Shown here: positions 13,301 through 28,300 of the stretch, one piece after another
Layout: every line of letters starts with the position of its first letter
Numbering within the stretch: the first letter of the stretch is position 1
Source: Beroe ovata
Lineage: Eukaryota; Ctenophora; Nuda; Beroida; Beroidae
Direction of reading: 5' to 3'
NCBI GenBank assembly: GCA_946803715.1
Contig: CAMPET010000306.1
Location: 30,808 to 80,123 of the forward strand
Length of the DNA stretch: 49,316 bases
Position numbers and translations under genes: made by a program
Notes under the pieces: generated by a model
What the model was told of the DNA's origin: nothing
What the model saw: the letters and a program-made list of their open reading frames with translations, nothing else
Databases searched by the model: none

Positions 13301-16300
13301 ATGACGAATTCAATCCCCTGGGAAGCAAACGCAACAAAAACACGAAAATCAATGGGACACACCGACACCAAAAAATAATTTCATAGGGGACATACTAGAA
13401 ATAAGTGTTCCTGACCTATTTTTTGACGTAGAATTCAAATCTGAAGGAATTTTCGAGCTAGCTCATCGGGAAATCGAGTAAAATTCCAATTCCTTCTCAG
13501 ATGTAAGGTAAAAAGTGATCTGGCGAATAGCCCCTCAGGGAAGCGAAATAGGGCCAAAATTCGACCGGGAATCGATTCAGCGTCCAAAAATACATAAAAA
13601 TGCGTGATATTTGCATGAAAATGGGACAAAAATTTTTCTTCGAATTTTTGATTCCAGTATCGGTAAAAGTAAAGTGAGTGACTCCACACTTTTATACTTC
13701 GATTTCGAGGGCCTCAAATGAGGACTTTACTGGCACCAACGACACTTTTTTTAAACCAAATCATCTCTCCTACTCTCACACTACAAGTATCAACCCTCTT
13801 AGCGTTCATTTGGTGTTCATACTTGCCGTGAAACCACGCCCAAATGACGAATTCAATCCCCTGGGAAGCAAACGCAACAAAAACACGAAAATCAATGGGA
13901 CGCACCGACACCAAAAAATAATTTCAAAGGGGACATACTAGAAATAAGTGTTCCTGACCTATTTTTTGACGTAGAATTCAAATCTGAAGGAATTTTCGAG
14001 CTAGCTCATCGGGAAATCGAGTAAAATTCCAATTCCTTCTCAGATGTAAGGTAAGAAGTGATCTGGCGAACAGCCCTTCAGGGGAGCGAGATAGGGCCAA
14101 AATTCGACCGGGAATCGATTCAGCGTCCAAAAATACATAGGAATGCGTAATATTGGCATGAAAATGGGACAAAAATTATTCTTCGAATTTTTGATTCGAG
14201 TATAGGTAAAAGTAAGATGAGTGACTCCACACTTTTATACTTCGATTTCGAGGGCCTCGAATGAAGACTTAACTGGCACTAACGACATTATTTTTGCACC
14301 AAATCATCTCTCCTACTCTCACACTACAAGTATCAACCCTCTTAGCGTTCATTTGGTGTTCATAATTGCCGTGAAACCACGCCCAAATGACGAATTCAAT
14401 CCCCTGGGAAGCAAACGCAACAAAAACACGAAAATCAATGGGACGCACCGACACCAAAAAATAATGTCATAAGGGACATACTAGAAATAAGTGTTTCTGG
14501 CCTACTTTTTGACGTAGAATTCAATTCCGAAGGAATTTCTGGGCTAGCTCATCGGGAAATCGAGTAAAATTCTAATTCTTTCTCACTTTTATATTCGATT
14601 TCGAGGGTCTCAACTGTACTGGTGCTGAAGTCACTATTTTTCCACTAAATCATCTCTCCTACTCTCACACTACAAGTATCAACCCTCTTTGCGATCATTT
14701 GAAGTTCATACTTGTTTCCACTAATTTTTGCATTTCATAAGCCCACTCCATTCCATAATACATCAAAATCTGAGTCAACATGTAAGAGTGTCTAGAGAAA
14801 TCTTAAAAATCAACCCATCAAATTCTCGACCGCTAGGGCGGGCGTCTGACACTCTGACCACCCTGAAAATAATATACACCACAGTGTCCAGGGAAGCACT
14901 ATTATAGTCACTAGGAAAGTGGCAAGGGGATTGTGGGATTTCCTTGCATTTCCAGGGCTTAGCCATGTAATTGGTTAATAACGAGTAAGTGGTGGAATCT
15001 TGCATAATGTAGAACCGCATCTTTAGATTCTTCATAGTCAAACTTCAAGCTGAATTAGCGACAGCGCTCGAAATAGACCCTTATTCCTGGAATTATTTGA
15101 AATTGAACCGTAGATACCTCCGTGCAAAACACTCCCCATGAATAGCCCTTAAACCTAGTCAAAAAAGCTCCCTTCAAATATCCTTCCACGATCCTCCAAA
15201 AGTGCTGCAAAGAAATATTGCGATTCCAATAAACATATTCTCTCCCTCAAAGGATTCAAATAGTGTTACAGTATGTGCTATGAACGGTATGCGTTCTGTA
15301 GGCATCACTTTATAAGATGATGTAGGGGTGCAGCTTCTCATAAAGTATCGGAATGAACAGGCTTCAAATGGGAAAGACTCAGTGAGAAATACCTTAGCCG
15401 CAAAACAGCGGAATTCACTTACATATTCTATTAAAATTTGCCTATCGAAAATATTGGAAGACGTCACCTCTCACCTCACATCGCACACATTTGAGAACCT
15501 CAAATCGCCCTTCCTTCCTCAACTTCTCCCCTCTTCTCTCCAACCTCCTCTTTCTATGACCCCCCCTCGAGTAACCCCTCCCCTTTTCCCAAATCACTCC
15601 TGTACCAATCTCTCTCATCAATAACCCCCCTCTCTCCCCCCAGGATTCATGCTGACGGTCGGACTGATCATCCCCATGGTGGTCATCTTCACGGTTAACC
15701 TCTACATCCTGTACGCCATCACACGATCATCCCGCAAATCCCACAGCGACATCCCGACCAAAGTCCTCGCCACCATTCCCCTCATCTGCCTCGTCTACTT
15801 CGGGAGTTACGTGTGCTCCATGTTCTACACTTCCTTTGTAAACTTCTCCGCCGGGGACAGCTCCGTCCAAACCTCGGTGGAGTTCTACATCGTGATACAC
15901 TACTTGGAGAGTATCAGCGTGCTTGCCAACCCCGGGATTTACTGTATAAGGGAGGAGTTTCGGGACTTTATGTGGCGACTGGCCACCTTCAGACTCAGCA
16001 ACTACTCCTTCTCCACCATTAGTGATGACGAGAAGCTAACGCCCATGCACGAGCATCAGAAGCCGCTGAGCGCGTGTGGGGTAGATGTGGCGAGAACGTA
16101 CGAGACGACGGTCAGGGATGTGGAGTCGAGTTCTAAGGGACCTTGAGGGACAGGAGAAAAGGGAGCTATAATAGTACAGATTCAGTCAATGAGACGACGC
16201 GGACTTCACATTTGGGAGTCATTGGGGAGAAGGGAGGAGAGGAGGGGTTTGAGCACACATGACAATCTATAGATACGAAAGGATGTGGTTTTCGCACCTC

Positions 16301-19300
16301 GTTCACGCTCGTTCAGATTGAGAAGACGGATAGGTGTAGATCAACGATTAACAAAGGAATAACTTTGCAAACATTGAACAGTCAAGATCACGAAGGGTTG
16401 CGAAGGTCGAGGAGCCTTGAGAGCACAGTAAAGAGAGTAGTTCCAAAGAGTAGAATTCGCTATTCAGCAGAATATCTCAAGAATAAAATGAAGATGGGAT
16501 TCCGATTGTCGCAAACTTTATCAACACGTTCGAATGAACCTATTATTCCTGCAAAGGAATTTCAGATACTGACTGTTTGCTGACTTGCTACCTGTGACCA
16601 TAAACCAGTGACCATGAACTCTTTAGGTATTCGAATTTTATAGCAAAAATTCTTTCTCAATTTTTCAACTCTATTTGTTTTTGTAACCATAAAAAGACGT
16701 TTTACCCATGCACTTTTTTTCATCAAATGGATTTCTTCGTTATTTTATTGTTACCTTATTTTGCTGATGAAGAGATTTGTTTTTAAATCCTTTGTTTCAA
16801 GTGACTCGAGACCGAGAAAGTATTCAAACAAACTTCCCCAAACACTGGGAACTCCCAAACAAACACCCACAAACACTAGCTGGTGACTCCCTAACAAACA
16901 TCCACAAACTCACCTCTCCCTCCACATCGGCTAGTCCCACTTGTGCGCAGTATTTCCCAGCAGTACAGATAGTGGGAGAGGAGCTGGCTGCAGGGCAGTA
17001 GTACCCAGACGGACACCGGTCTCCAGTGTTACTCAACTCTGTCGGCTGAAATGGGGGGAGGGGGGTTGAGACATTTTGTTTGGGTTCGTGGTTGTTATGA
17101 CAACGAATTGATCAGGTAGTTAACAAAATTTTAAGTGAGAGCTCAAGGCCAAGATGGTTACCACTTATCACTCTGATATTAATTTGAAGTGTGACCGTAC
17201 TCATGTTTTTGCGTATACCTGACTGGTTGTGGACTTCTCCAGACAGAAATAACCCGCACTGCACTCTCCAGTAGCTTCACTGAGACCCGCAGTTTCACAG
17301 TATTTTCCCGCAGGACAGTTGATACACGCGCGGGACTCAGATGAACCGGAGAGCGGGTTGTATGTTCCTAAAGAAACGAGAGATCATGTATCGAAAAGAT
17401 CGCAAATCTGCGATGTACTTCATATCGCTGTATGAGGCTTTGAGAGGAATCAACAGTATATCATAATAGCAACCAAAAATTGATGAACACTTCTCACCCG
17501 CACTGCAGGGGTTGGCATGTCCCTGTGTACAGTAATGTCCTGGGGGACATGGGTAGTCCGTGTAGTCCACGATTCCCTTCATGCTACACTTGAACCCGCC
17601 CGGGCACCTGGCGGATACGACATTGGGTTAACATTCGAGAGATAACATTGTTGAGATAATTTCAGAAGTAGCAGGATAACCCAAAGAAATGTCACAAAAG
17701 TAGACGCTCATAACTCAGCATCTAATTAGAAGTTCTACTTTCTGGATGAAATTTGGAGAGTTCAATCCCCACTCCAATTCTACCTGATGCACGACGCCTG
17801 TACAGTCTCACTCTGATAGTAGTCAATCTCACACTCCAATGCGGCAGCAGCTCCCTTGGGACAGTAATGTCCCTCTGGACATGTCCCACCGGTGCCCAGG
17901 TTAGTTGTCCCGTCAGGTTGATTAGTGTCCACACCAGATCTGTTAGTGGGATGGAGTGATGTACTGAGATTCGGGTCATGATCATGTAGTCCATGGAGAA
18001 CTTATGCCCAGAGAATGTTAAAACTTTAAAACATGGACACTGAACTATAGATCCCTGTCGGTCAACTCACTCGCACCAGTAGCCCGCATCACACTTTCCC
18101 GTGACCCGCGTGCCCGCCACAGTCCCGCAATAACTGCCCGCATCACACGTGACACAGTCCGCCAACTCCTCGTTATTCGTACCCGCAGAGTAGGTGCCTT
18201 TAGGGCAGGCTGTACGCTTGGGAATGTCGCCCGTGGCGGTCACAGGTCCCGCGCCCGCCGGACAGTAATAACCCGCACCGCACGGAGTTTGGCTCTTCCT
18301 GCCCGTCTGACAGTAGAAACCTGCGGGCGGGAATCATTTCGTATTGGATGAAGGAGTCATACACAACGAGTTCCGTCAAGATATACTGCGGGTGCTATAT
18401 TTTCCTCAAACAGAAGATAAATTTCCCCTTATTCCCTCTTCACTCTCCTCATCGCCTTATTCCTTCTCCCACTCTCACCCCTTCCCCCTCTCCCACTCTC
18501 ACCCCATTCTCATCCCCCCTTTCTCCCACTCTCACCCCTTCCCCCTTTCCCACCCTCACCCCATTCCCCCTTCTCCCTCACCTTTGTTACAGTCCTTGCA
18601 CTCGTACTGCCCCACTTCATACGTCATCTTTCCGTCCGGACAGTATGTCGGATTGGACGACCCCTCGGGACAGATCTGCCCAACTGGACACTGTCTGTCC
18701 GTGCCTGTTTCCTCGCCTGACTTACAGTAATACCTGGGGGAGAGCGGCAACTACGAGTCAATTCAGGTCTCACTACTCAGTACACAGCACTCTCCCTCTC
18801 TACTCACCACTTTCTCTCTCTACTCACCACTCTCCCTCTCTACTCACCACTCTCCCTCTCTTCTCACCATTCTCCCTCTCTACTCACCACTCAGCACTCA
18901 TTACTCAGTACTGATCACTCAGCACTCACTACTCACCCTTGTGGACACTTCTTGACGGGAGCAGTAAGCCCGGTGGTATCACAATACCATCCCTCCGTAC
19001 ACGGTGTACACTCACTGCTTGACTTCAGTTTGGTCGTAGCACCGTACTTCCCAACGGGACACGCTGAGAAGACATAGTGGAGAAACAGTATTTGAAGAAA
19101 CAGTATTTTGGGAGAAACAGTATTTGAAGGAACAGTTTTTGTGGAGGAGCGTGAAAACAGGCCGAGTTGGGTAACACGCCATGTGGGTCGTGGGATTTGA
19201 TTGAAGAGAATTTGTGGAAGCTGCTTTCAATAGAGGAGAGATTTTCGAACTTCAGTGATTCTACTCTCATCTGAAATAAAGACTCACGGGTTTCGGCAGT

Positions 19301-22300
19301 GGTCCCGGACACACAGTAGAATCCCTGACTACACGCGTTAGCTTCCAGCGAGTCCTCAGAAGTACCCGCTGGACAGAAATAACCTGGAAAAGTGTGACGT
19401 CATATTGGGTATTGAGTGCATACTCCATTATCACTTGAAGGAGGACATCACTTGCTACGACGGTACTTGTCACACGGAACACTTTCACGAGACTTATCGA
19501 CAGAACTTACTCAAGCGATAGACCGATATCATTCAAATCTGATGACGACCAAAAGTCAGATCAAAAGTCAAGAATTGTTCAACTGTGATCGCTTCTGAGA
19601 TTTTTCCAGCATCCCGAATAGCACTCTCAATAATCGCATTCTCTAACTCACCCGCACTGCACTTGGTGCTGGATACCGCACTGAGTCCCGCACTCCCGCA
19701 GACCCGCCCCGCGGGACAGTCCAGGCAGGCTGCATCACTGGTGGACTTGGCTGCCGGGTTGTATGTTCCCGCAGGACATAGCTGGGGATCGGCTGTCCCC
19801 GCTGGACAGAATGCACCAACTGGACAGGGGCCGTAGTGGATACCTGTGAGGAGAGAGGTGGTGAGGAGAGCTGAGGAGAGCAAATTGTGAGGAGGGGTGA
19901 TCATTCATGAATTGAGCGAGTGCAATAATTACAAGAACTACAGAATCATATGGCTGGGAAATCAGAAAAAAATCAAATATCTAATCTCAAAGTGAAAACA
20001 CGATTCTCTCACCATCCGAGTTGACCTCAGACTCCGGTATACCGTTGGTTGCCCCACTCTTGCAGAAGTACCCAGCCTCACAAGTACCATCTGGTTCACT
20101 GAGACCAGCCGAGGAACAGAACTTGGTGCCGTCACACGCCGTACACTGCGTTACGGATGATAGACCTGGGGGGATATAGTTGGTGATGAACAGAGAAACG
20201 ACGAGAAAATTCAGCAGAAGTTTTATCAGGAATATTGTGCTTTTTCTGAGATGACTTTGAAAAATAAATAAGAACAATTCATGTGTTGGATAAGTCAGAA
20301 TGTCATAATACGAGATGGGAGTAATTGAGATTGCCACTGTGCTCTTACCAGTAGCAGCTCCATAAGTTCCCACGGGACACGGATTTCTACCAGTCTCGTC
20401 ACAGTACGAACCCTTGGCACACCTGATGGAGGATTGATCAGCGATCTGTAAATATCACCAGAACCACCTACTCAATCACAATCTAAATTTTTCTCTCGCG
20501 ATATAACACCCATGACTGACCAACACTCTGCACCTATCCCCTCGCCTCCTCCCTCACCAATTTCAGTTAGCAGATTCTGGGGAAGTACGATACTCACTTG
20601 TATCCAGAATAATCCGATATCCCCTCCTCATTACAGTCGTACCCCACAGGACACTTGACACACGAACTCTGCCCATTTTCCGACTGATAGTAGTTCACTT
20701 CACACGGTGACTTCAGCCCTGTCAAACGGATAGAACATTCAACAACTGTGAATTGACACCGATCAGTCCTTATCAGCGCCAACCCCATGTGCTTCTGAGC
20801 TCTGGTATTCGGACACTATTTACTTCCGTGTTGTTTGTTGACACCAATTCATCCCACTATTGAGTATTGACACCACTTACCGTTGACACACTTGCTCCCG
20901 GCCGGGCACTCTTTCTGATCACTATCCACGGTCGCTCCCTCGTCACAATAAAAACCAGCTTTGCACACCTCAGTCGGTTCTGCTAGTCCTTGTACTCGAC
21001 ATATGAAACCTGGAGAGGGAATGAAATTTTCGATAACTGCGCCACCACAGTTTCTTCATGCCACCATAATCTATAATGGCTGGGAATAAGTCCGCATCCA
21101 ATACGAATGAATGAAGGACATGATGCATTCCTATTCACTACCTTCTGTACAGGGCAGACACTGGGAGTCCACAGTTGCACCCACATCCCGCAGGAACTTG
21201 CCCGCAGGGCAGGGTGTACTATCGGGCGCTGCTGCGGGACAGTAGTGTCCCTGTGGACATTGCTCCTCCTGCGTGCTGTCCGAGCCCGCGGGGCAGAACC
21301 AACCCGCTTCACAGGTACCTGAGAGAGAGAGGGAGAGGGAGTCAGGGATCATAAAAATATTCTGGAATTGTCTTGACGCCCAGAAATTTCAGTAATCACG
21401 CGTGATCCCAGCTTAATCACGCGCGTGAGTGCGAGATGACGTCACGCGATACAAAAGCTCACCGTCAGGTTCGTGTAGTTCGTTAGTGATGCACGCTCTA
21501 CCGGGATCACAGGGTGTAGGGGCAGGGGAACCCTCAGCGCAGTACGACCCTGCCTGACACTGACCTCCTGCGGAGTGCATGATTCAGTGTTTTATGAGGG
21601 GGATTGTGATCAATTCACAGTTGTGAGAGAGGCTAAATTTCGTTTCTGTGACTAGAGCACAACAGCTGAAACCTTGGGCTGGATCGGTAGGCTGAGCTAG
21701 AGTTGCCCCACTTGTACAGTAAAAGCCTGCATCACACTTGACTGAAATGGATAGGAGGTTGAAGGTTGAAAATTTGAGGTTAAAGGTTGAAAATTTGAGG
21801 CAAGAAATAAATAATTTCGTCCACGGTTTCAACCAAAACCAAAATGATAGTAGATCCTATCTAGAACTTACATTCGTCGTTTTCTCCCTTACTCATGCCT
21901 GTGTTAGGACAATAGTAACCTGCCGGACATGACCTACACGCCGTACTTGATGTTGATTGAGTATCAGGGTTAAATGTTCCTGTGATTGGACGGAAAATGG
22001 TCACATGAATTATGAATACTCGATCCATCGATCCATCCTACTTCCAGTTTCAAACAATTACCCGCGGGGCAGGGTTGAGGAGCGGCAGCACCCGCAGTAC
22101 AGAAGTGACCCGCAGTGCATGTGTATGTGGTACTGGTAGTCATGGCAACGTCGTTACAGCTGTAGCCTGCGATACAGGGCTTACAATCTCCCGCACCACT
22201 CTCGTCTTGGTATGTCCCTGCAGGAGAAATATAGGGTGAAGATCGGATGCAAACGATCACAAGTTGCTGATGGAAACATAATCACCCACACAACTACTTA

Positions 22301-25300
22301 ATACTCCCACACAAACACCAGCACAAACAAACCCGCAGACAAACACTCCCGCGCAAACTAACCCGCGAGACAGTCGATAGCAGCACTGCTGCCTGCGGGA
22401 CACTTGGTCCCCGGTCCACATTGACCCCCTCCCTCTTCAACTGTGGTCGGCTTGTTAGTTGTAGCTCCACCACTACAGAAATACCTGAGAGATGCGAAAT
22501 CGTGGTTATTAATAGATCGCATTTTATTATCGCAAAAACATTTCATTTCGATTGAATCGACAAAAATACCGAATGAACAGACCGAAAGAATGCAAAAGAA
22601 CTTATCCGAAGCAACTATCTATTCTGTCACCATGGTAACACTGACAACACCAGGCAACAATCTATACCACTCACCCCTCTGCACAAAGTCCGGTCGTGGT
22701 TGACATTCCAGTACTCTCACAGTACTCGCCCGGTTTACAGTCTGTACACTCTCCGGCTGCCGTAAGATCCACCTCCGTACTGATACAGTGTGTGAGAGTT
22801 ATAGCAGCTCGTATAGAAAGACGTATAGGAAAACGTGTAGGTTGAGTACCATGCAAATTGCAAAAACATTTTATACCCGACCCACGAGAATGTTGTTCCT
22901 CTCCAGAACCCAATCTCGGTTTTAGCGACGCGACGCTTCAATAATCAGCAACAATTCTAACTTCGAAACATCCTCACCCAAATGACGACACCTGCGTCCT
23001 ACACTGCAAGCCCCTATTATAACTAACGACACTGTTAGTCCCACAACAGGCAGTACCTGTAAGTTCCGACAGGACAGGGGTTGTCTGTCGCATCGCTCGT
23101 TCCCTCCGGGCAGAAATACCCGGCTGTACAGGGGTTGACCTTGGTCATCCGCTGATCGGGACACTCGTGACCAGCATCACACGGCAGACAGGATGCCTGG
23201 GATGAGTGGGATCAGTGAAAATTCCTCATCAGTTGTGAGGGGTGATGAGGTCACAAGACACATAACCCCTCAAGGAAGCAAGATGCGATCGATATTCGAT
23301 CGGGAATCGATTCAGCGTCCAAAAATACATAGGAATCCAAAGTATTTGCTTGAAAATGAAAGAAAAATTTTTCTTCGAATTTGTGATATCAGTATCGGTA
23401 AAATGTGAAGTGAGTGATTCCACACTTTTATACTTCATTTTTGATGGTCTTTGATGAAGACTTAACTGGCACTGAGGACACTAACTTTCCACCAAATCAT
23501 CTCTCCTACTATCAGACTACAAGTATCAACCCTTTTTATGATCAATTGATGTTTATACTTGCCGTGAAACCACGCCCAAATCACGATTTCAAACCTGTGG
23601 GAAGCAATGTATGCAAAACACGAAAATCAATGGGACACACCAAGATGGGTCAAATATTTTTTATCCGTACGACGAATGGTAATATGTGTTTCTGGCCTAC
23701 TTTTTGACGTAGAATCCGAATCTGAAGGAATTTTTGGGCTAGCTCTTCGGGATACCAGCGGAAATTCAAATCTCTTCTTAGATGTAAGGTTTGAGGTCTC
23801 ATGACAAATTACGCCTCAGGGAAGCAAGATGCGATCGAAATTCGATCGGGAATCGTTTCAGCGTCCAAAAATACATAGGAATCTATAGTATTTGCTTGAA
23901 AATGGAACAAAAATTTTCCTTCGAATTTGTGATATCAGTATCGGTAAAATGTGAAGTGAGTGATCCCACACTTTTATACTTCATTTTTGATGGTCTTTGA
24001 TGTAGACTTAACTGGCACTGAGGACACTAACTTTTCACCAAATCATCTCTCCTACTATCAGACTACAAGTATCAACCCTTTTTATGATCATTTGATGTTT
24101 ATACTTGCCGTGAAACCACGCCCAAATCACGATTTCNACGCACAGACACCAAAAAATAATTTTTCAGGGGGCATATTAAAAATTAGTGTTCCTGACCTAT
24201 TTTTTGACGTAGAATTCAAATCCGAAGGAATTTCTGAGCTAACTCATCGGGAAATCGAGTAAAATCCTAATTCCTTGAAAGATGTAAGGGTTAGAAGTGA
24301 TCTTGCGAACAGCTCCTCAGGGAAGCGAAATAGGGCCAAAATTCGACCGGGAATCGATTCAGCGTCCAAAAATACATAAGAATGCGTAGTAGTTCTATGA
24401 AAATGGGCCAAAATTTTCTTCGAGTTTCTGAGCCAAGTATCGGTAAAAGTGAAGTGAGTGACTCCACTCTTCTATACTTCGATTTCGAGGGTCTCAAAAG
24501 AGGTCTTTACTGGCACTGACGACACAATTTTTGCACCAAATCATCTCTTCTACTCTCTCACTACAAGTATCAACCCTCGTTGCGATCATTTGATGGTTAT
24601 ACTTGCCGTGAAACCACGCCCAAATGACGAATTCAAACCCGTGGGAACCAAACGCAACAAAAACACGAAAATCAATGGGACACACCAAGATGGGTCAAAT
24701 ATTTTTTATCCGCACGACGATAAAATATGCGTTTCTAGCCTACTTTTTGACGTAGAATCCGAATCCGAAGGAATTTTTGGGCTAGCTCTTCGGGATATCA
24801 GTGGAAATTCCACTTTCTTTCCCGATGGCGTGCTCATAACTAGTCATCTATCCACGAAAGAATATTTGACCCTCTCACCTGAGCAGCATTAGGTTGGTAA
24901 GTGCCAGGCTCGCAGACAACCCTGTCGGAAGACCTCACTGGACAGTAATAACCCGCAGTACAGGGTGAGTCTGTTCCTAGGTGAGTGCCGGGCCGACAGA
25001 AATACCCCGCAGGACAGTCCTCGTTAGGTTCACTCAAACCTGGGTTGTCATGGTAATAATTGTTGTCATGGGTTAGGTAATAATTGTTGTCATGGTAACA
25101 ACTTGTTACCATGACAACATGTCACTAACACCAGCTAACCTTCCTCACTACAGACGTAACCAGCTCTGCACTCCTCACAGTCGTTCCTGCTCTCTCCGTG
25201 TGTGGATTCACGGAACTTCCCCACGGGACACTTCCTCATCTCGGCATCTCCCTAGATGGGGGGAGGGGAGGGGAGTTGTCAGTAAGAGTTGTCATGTAAC

Positions 25301-28300
25301 AACTTGTCACCATGACACCTAGATGGGGGGAGGGGAGGGAGAGTTGTCAACCATGTCAGATCATGTCAGCGCTTTGTTGAGACACGCGATAGATAATAAT
25401 GCCGAATCCCGTGGTAATATATTGATGACATGAAACACATGCAATGGTAAAGTTTCGATTCACTAAAATCGATTTGTTTGGGCCAAGTTTCCATGGTAAC
25501 CCCATGTACCTCCATGCAGTAGTGTCCAGCTTCACAGGGTTGTTGAGTGTCACTGGTTGACCGGGCCGGGCAGTAGTAACCAGCTCTGCACTCCCCAGCC
25601 CACGTTGTGGCACCTGGTGATCAGACAGTACTGGTGTCAACAATGATCTGGTGTCAGTGATACTGATGTCAGCAATACTGGTGTCAGTGATACAGGTGTC
25701 AGCGATACTGGTGTCAGTGATACTGGTGTCAGCAAAACAAGTGTCAGCGATACTGCTGTCAGTAATACTGGTGTCAGAAAAACTGGTGTCAGTGATACTG
25801 GTGTCAGCAATACTGGTGTCAGCGAAACGGGTGTCAGAAAAACTGGTGCCAACAATACTGATTACTGGTGTCAGCAATACTGGTGTCAGCAAAACAAGTG
25901 TCAGCGATACTGGTGTCAGCGTAACTGGTGCCAATTATGGTGCGTTATGGTACTGGCAATGATGGTGGGTGGTGGTGTCTGAATATTCCACAAACCCAAA
26001 GAACTGCAATATTTTCCCTTTGGACAGTCTGTGCAACTAGCCACACTCTCCGCTAGCCGCTGAGTCCCGTATGTGCCTAGCGGGCATTGGACAGACGCAG
26101 AGGAGCTCGCTTCGCAGTACCTGAGGATCAGGAGAGATAGATTGGGGAGAAGTGTCGATAAGCGTGACGGATTCATGATTTACCGTGACCATAACACAAT
26201 CTGTAACCAGTAACCACGGCATGACTGTTACTATGACAATACTGTTACCATGACAACACCGTTACCATGGCAACACTGTAACCATGGCAACAACACTTTT
26301 GTTACTCACGTGCCGGGTTGACAAGGGAATTCCGTACTGAATCTGGTACCCTCGGGACAGTAGTATCCTGCCTGACACGCTGTCGTCGGTGTTTCCGTTC
26401 CTGAAATAGGGCGGCGTGGTTGATGACGATTTTGGGATCCTTTCGCTTCAAAAATTTGATTTCTTTCCTGAGCCTTATCAAAACCGGACCTCATTTTGTG
26501 GGAGAACTGGGACTAGCAATGTTCATATTTCAAACCATTTCACTCAACAACAACGCTCCCTATCCGCTTCCCACGGATAACCCTGGATCTCGTTCTCTCT
26601 CGCTCTCTCTCGCTCTCTCCCTGACTCCCAGAGTTATCGTGATATTCTTCTCACCCCCTATTTGCACCCCTGCGCCCCAAATAGATTGGGAATAGTGTGA
26701 ACTGGTATAGCATGAAGTTAACTCTGGATATAGTGAGCGACTATCATATAAGGGGCAACCCGGGTCCTAGGGTGCCATCTCAAGGGGCAGTTTGGGGAGG
26801 TGTTAGAAATCATGAGGGAAATCTGGGCGTCGGTGAAATAGTCAGATCACGTGACTCCTGAGACCCAACCAAAGAAATCCTCGGCGATCCAGAAATAGCT
26901 ATTGACGACAAAATTTCAAATCTGAAGGCAAAGATCAATGTTGATTATTTTGCTTAACCACGAATTTCGTATCGCAGTGTTGACTCTTGTGAAGATCCTA
27001 GGATGGCGTCGTATTCGGATCAATATTCAGTTCAAAGATTATATCCTGACTCTGGACACCCTCTTTTCCGACACTTATCAAATAACGGATTCGAAGACGA
27101 ATTCCAGGCAGTGGCCCTACCACCGCACATTTATCCCGAAAACCAACAACAGCAAAACTTCAGTTTCTTCGAAGAACCACCATATTTGCCACCATGTAGA
27201 GAAATGATGATGAGAAATACCATGCAACAACCATGCGATGACCAATTCTCCATGAAGGCAGCATATTACAATTATGTCTCCCCGGCAACGGATAATTATG
27301 AGCAATTTACCCAATTCCCAGAGGAGCAATATCACTTTGACGAATTCAATTTGATTCCAGTGGGACGAAATCAACATGATATCGTCATGACAACTGATTC
27401 CATCACACTCCAATGGGACACGAGAAGGAAAAGTCATCTGCGGAAGTCGGAGCAACAGCTTGACTTCCTCAGGAAGGAATTTGCCAAGACTCCATCACCA
27501 AAAAGGTAGATACACCATTTCGGGTCATTTGCGAATAAAGACCCAAAAATGTTTGTTGCTGCTGTTAGAGTTTTTCTAACAAATCCTCATTTCTCAGGCA
27601 ACAAAAGGAGAAGATAGCCACTACAATCGGTCTTACTGTGAGCGAAGTGAGTAATTGGTTCCGGAATGCCAGACTCCGAGACCGAAATAAGGGGAGGAGG
27701 GATGGGGGAGAATCCTCCAGTAGAATGAAGCCTTTGGAGCGACTAAAACTCGACAAAGATAATGAAAGACAGAAACTGAGGGGTCCTTACAAGTAAGAAC
27801 TCCAAAGATTTCTATCCAAAAAGTGTGGCAAGAAATTGCGTCGTTCACGACCCTCACCAATCTTTAGTTTTACCGCACCTCATCACTTCTTTCAGAGGGT
27901 CAAGTGAGCGGATAAGCAAGACAACACGGTCAGACAGGAGCAAACGAGCGTGGACGCAGTTGGAGAAAATATTCAAATCACAGAGTGATTACCATGGTGA
28001 TGAGGTCTGTCATGGAGGACACCAGGATTCCACAGAGTTTGAGGGACTTCGTCTCGATCAGGATATGATATCGGGACTGATATCTCTATTTCAACATCAC
28101 CGGGACTATTTGTACCATGTGTCTAGGTACTACTACAGTGATTGCGACAGTCCGAATGCATGAATTCTATAGTTGCCTTGGCAAGGAACTCGCCATAAGT
28201 TACTTAAAGTTATTTTCGGCCATGGCCATTGGCCAGTTATATCGTGAGATGATAGAGTTTGTGATTATCTGTTGATCACGATTGTACCTGTTTGACTGCA

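Noticed and set aside
13135-14472. Conserved 83-87-codon ORF in every unit of the ~545-bp repeat
   Set aside because: The opposite strand is equally open, and differences between subfamilies fall at first and second codon positions as readily as at third ones. The frame is better explained by base composition.
15174-15624. 97- and 98-codon frames on opposite strands in GPCR intron 4
   Set aside because: No recognisable motif and mutually overlapping; the downstream part is the polypyrimidine region of the next acceptor.
18344-18914. 128- and 188-codon Pro/Ser/His-rich frames on the plus strand
   Set aside because: They translate pyrimidine-rich tandem repeats and overlap gene A exon 34 in antisense; no start context or splice support.
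25356-25962. Long open frames with repeated SVTDTGV-like peptides on both strands
   Set aside because: They are translations of the 15-bp minisatellite, open in several frames because the unit length is a multiple of three and lacks stops.
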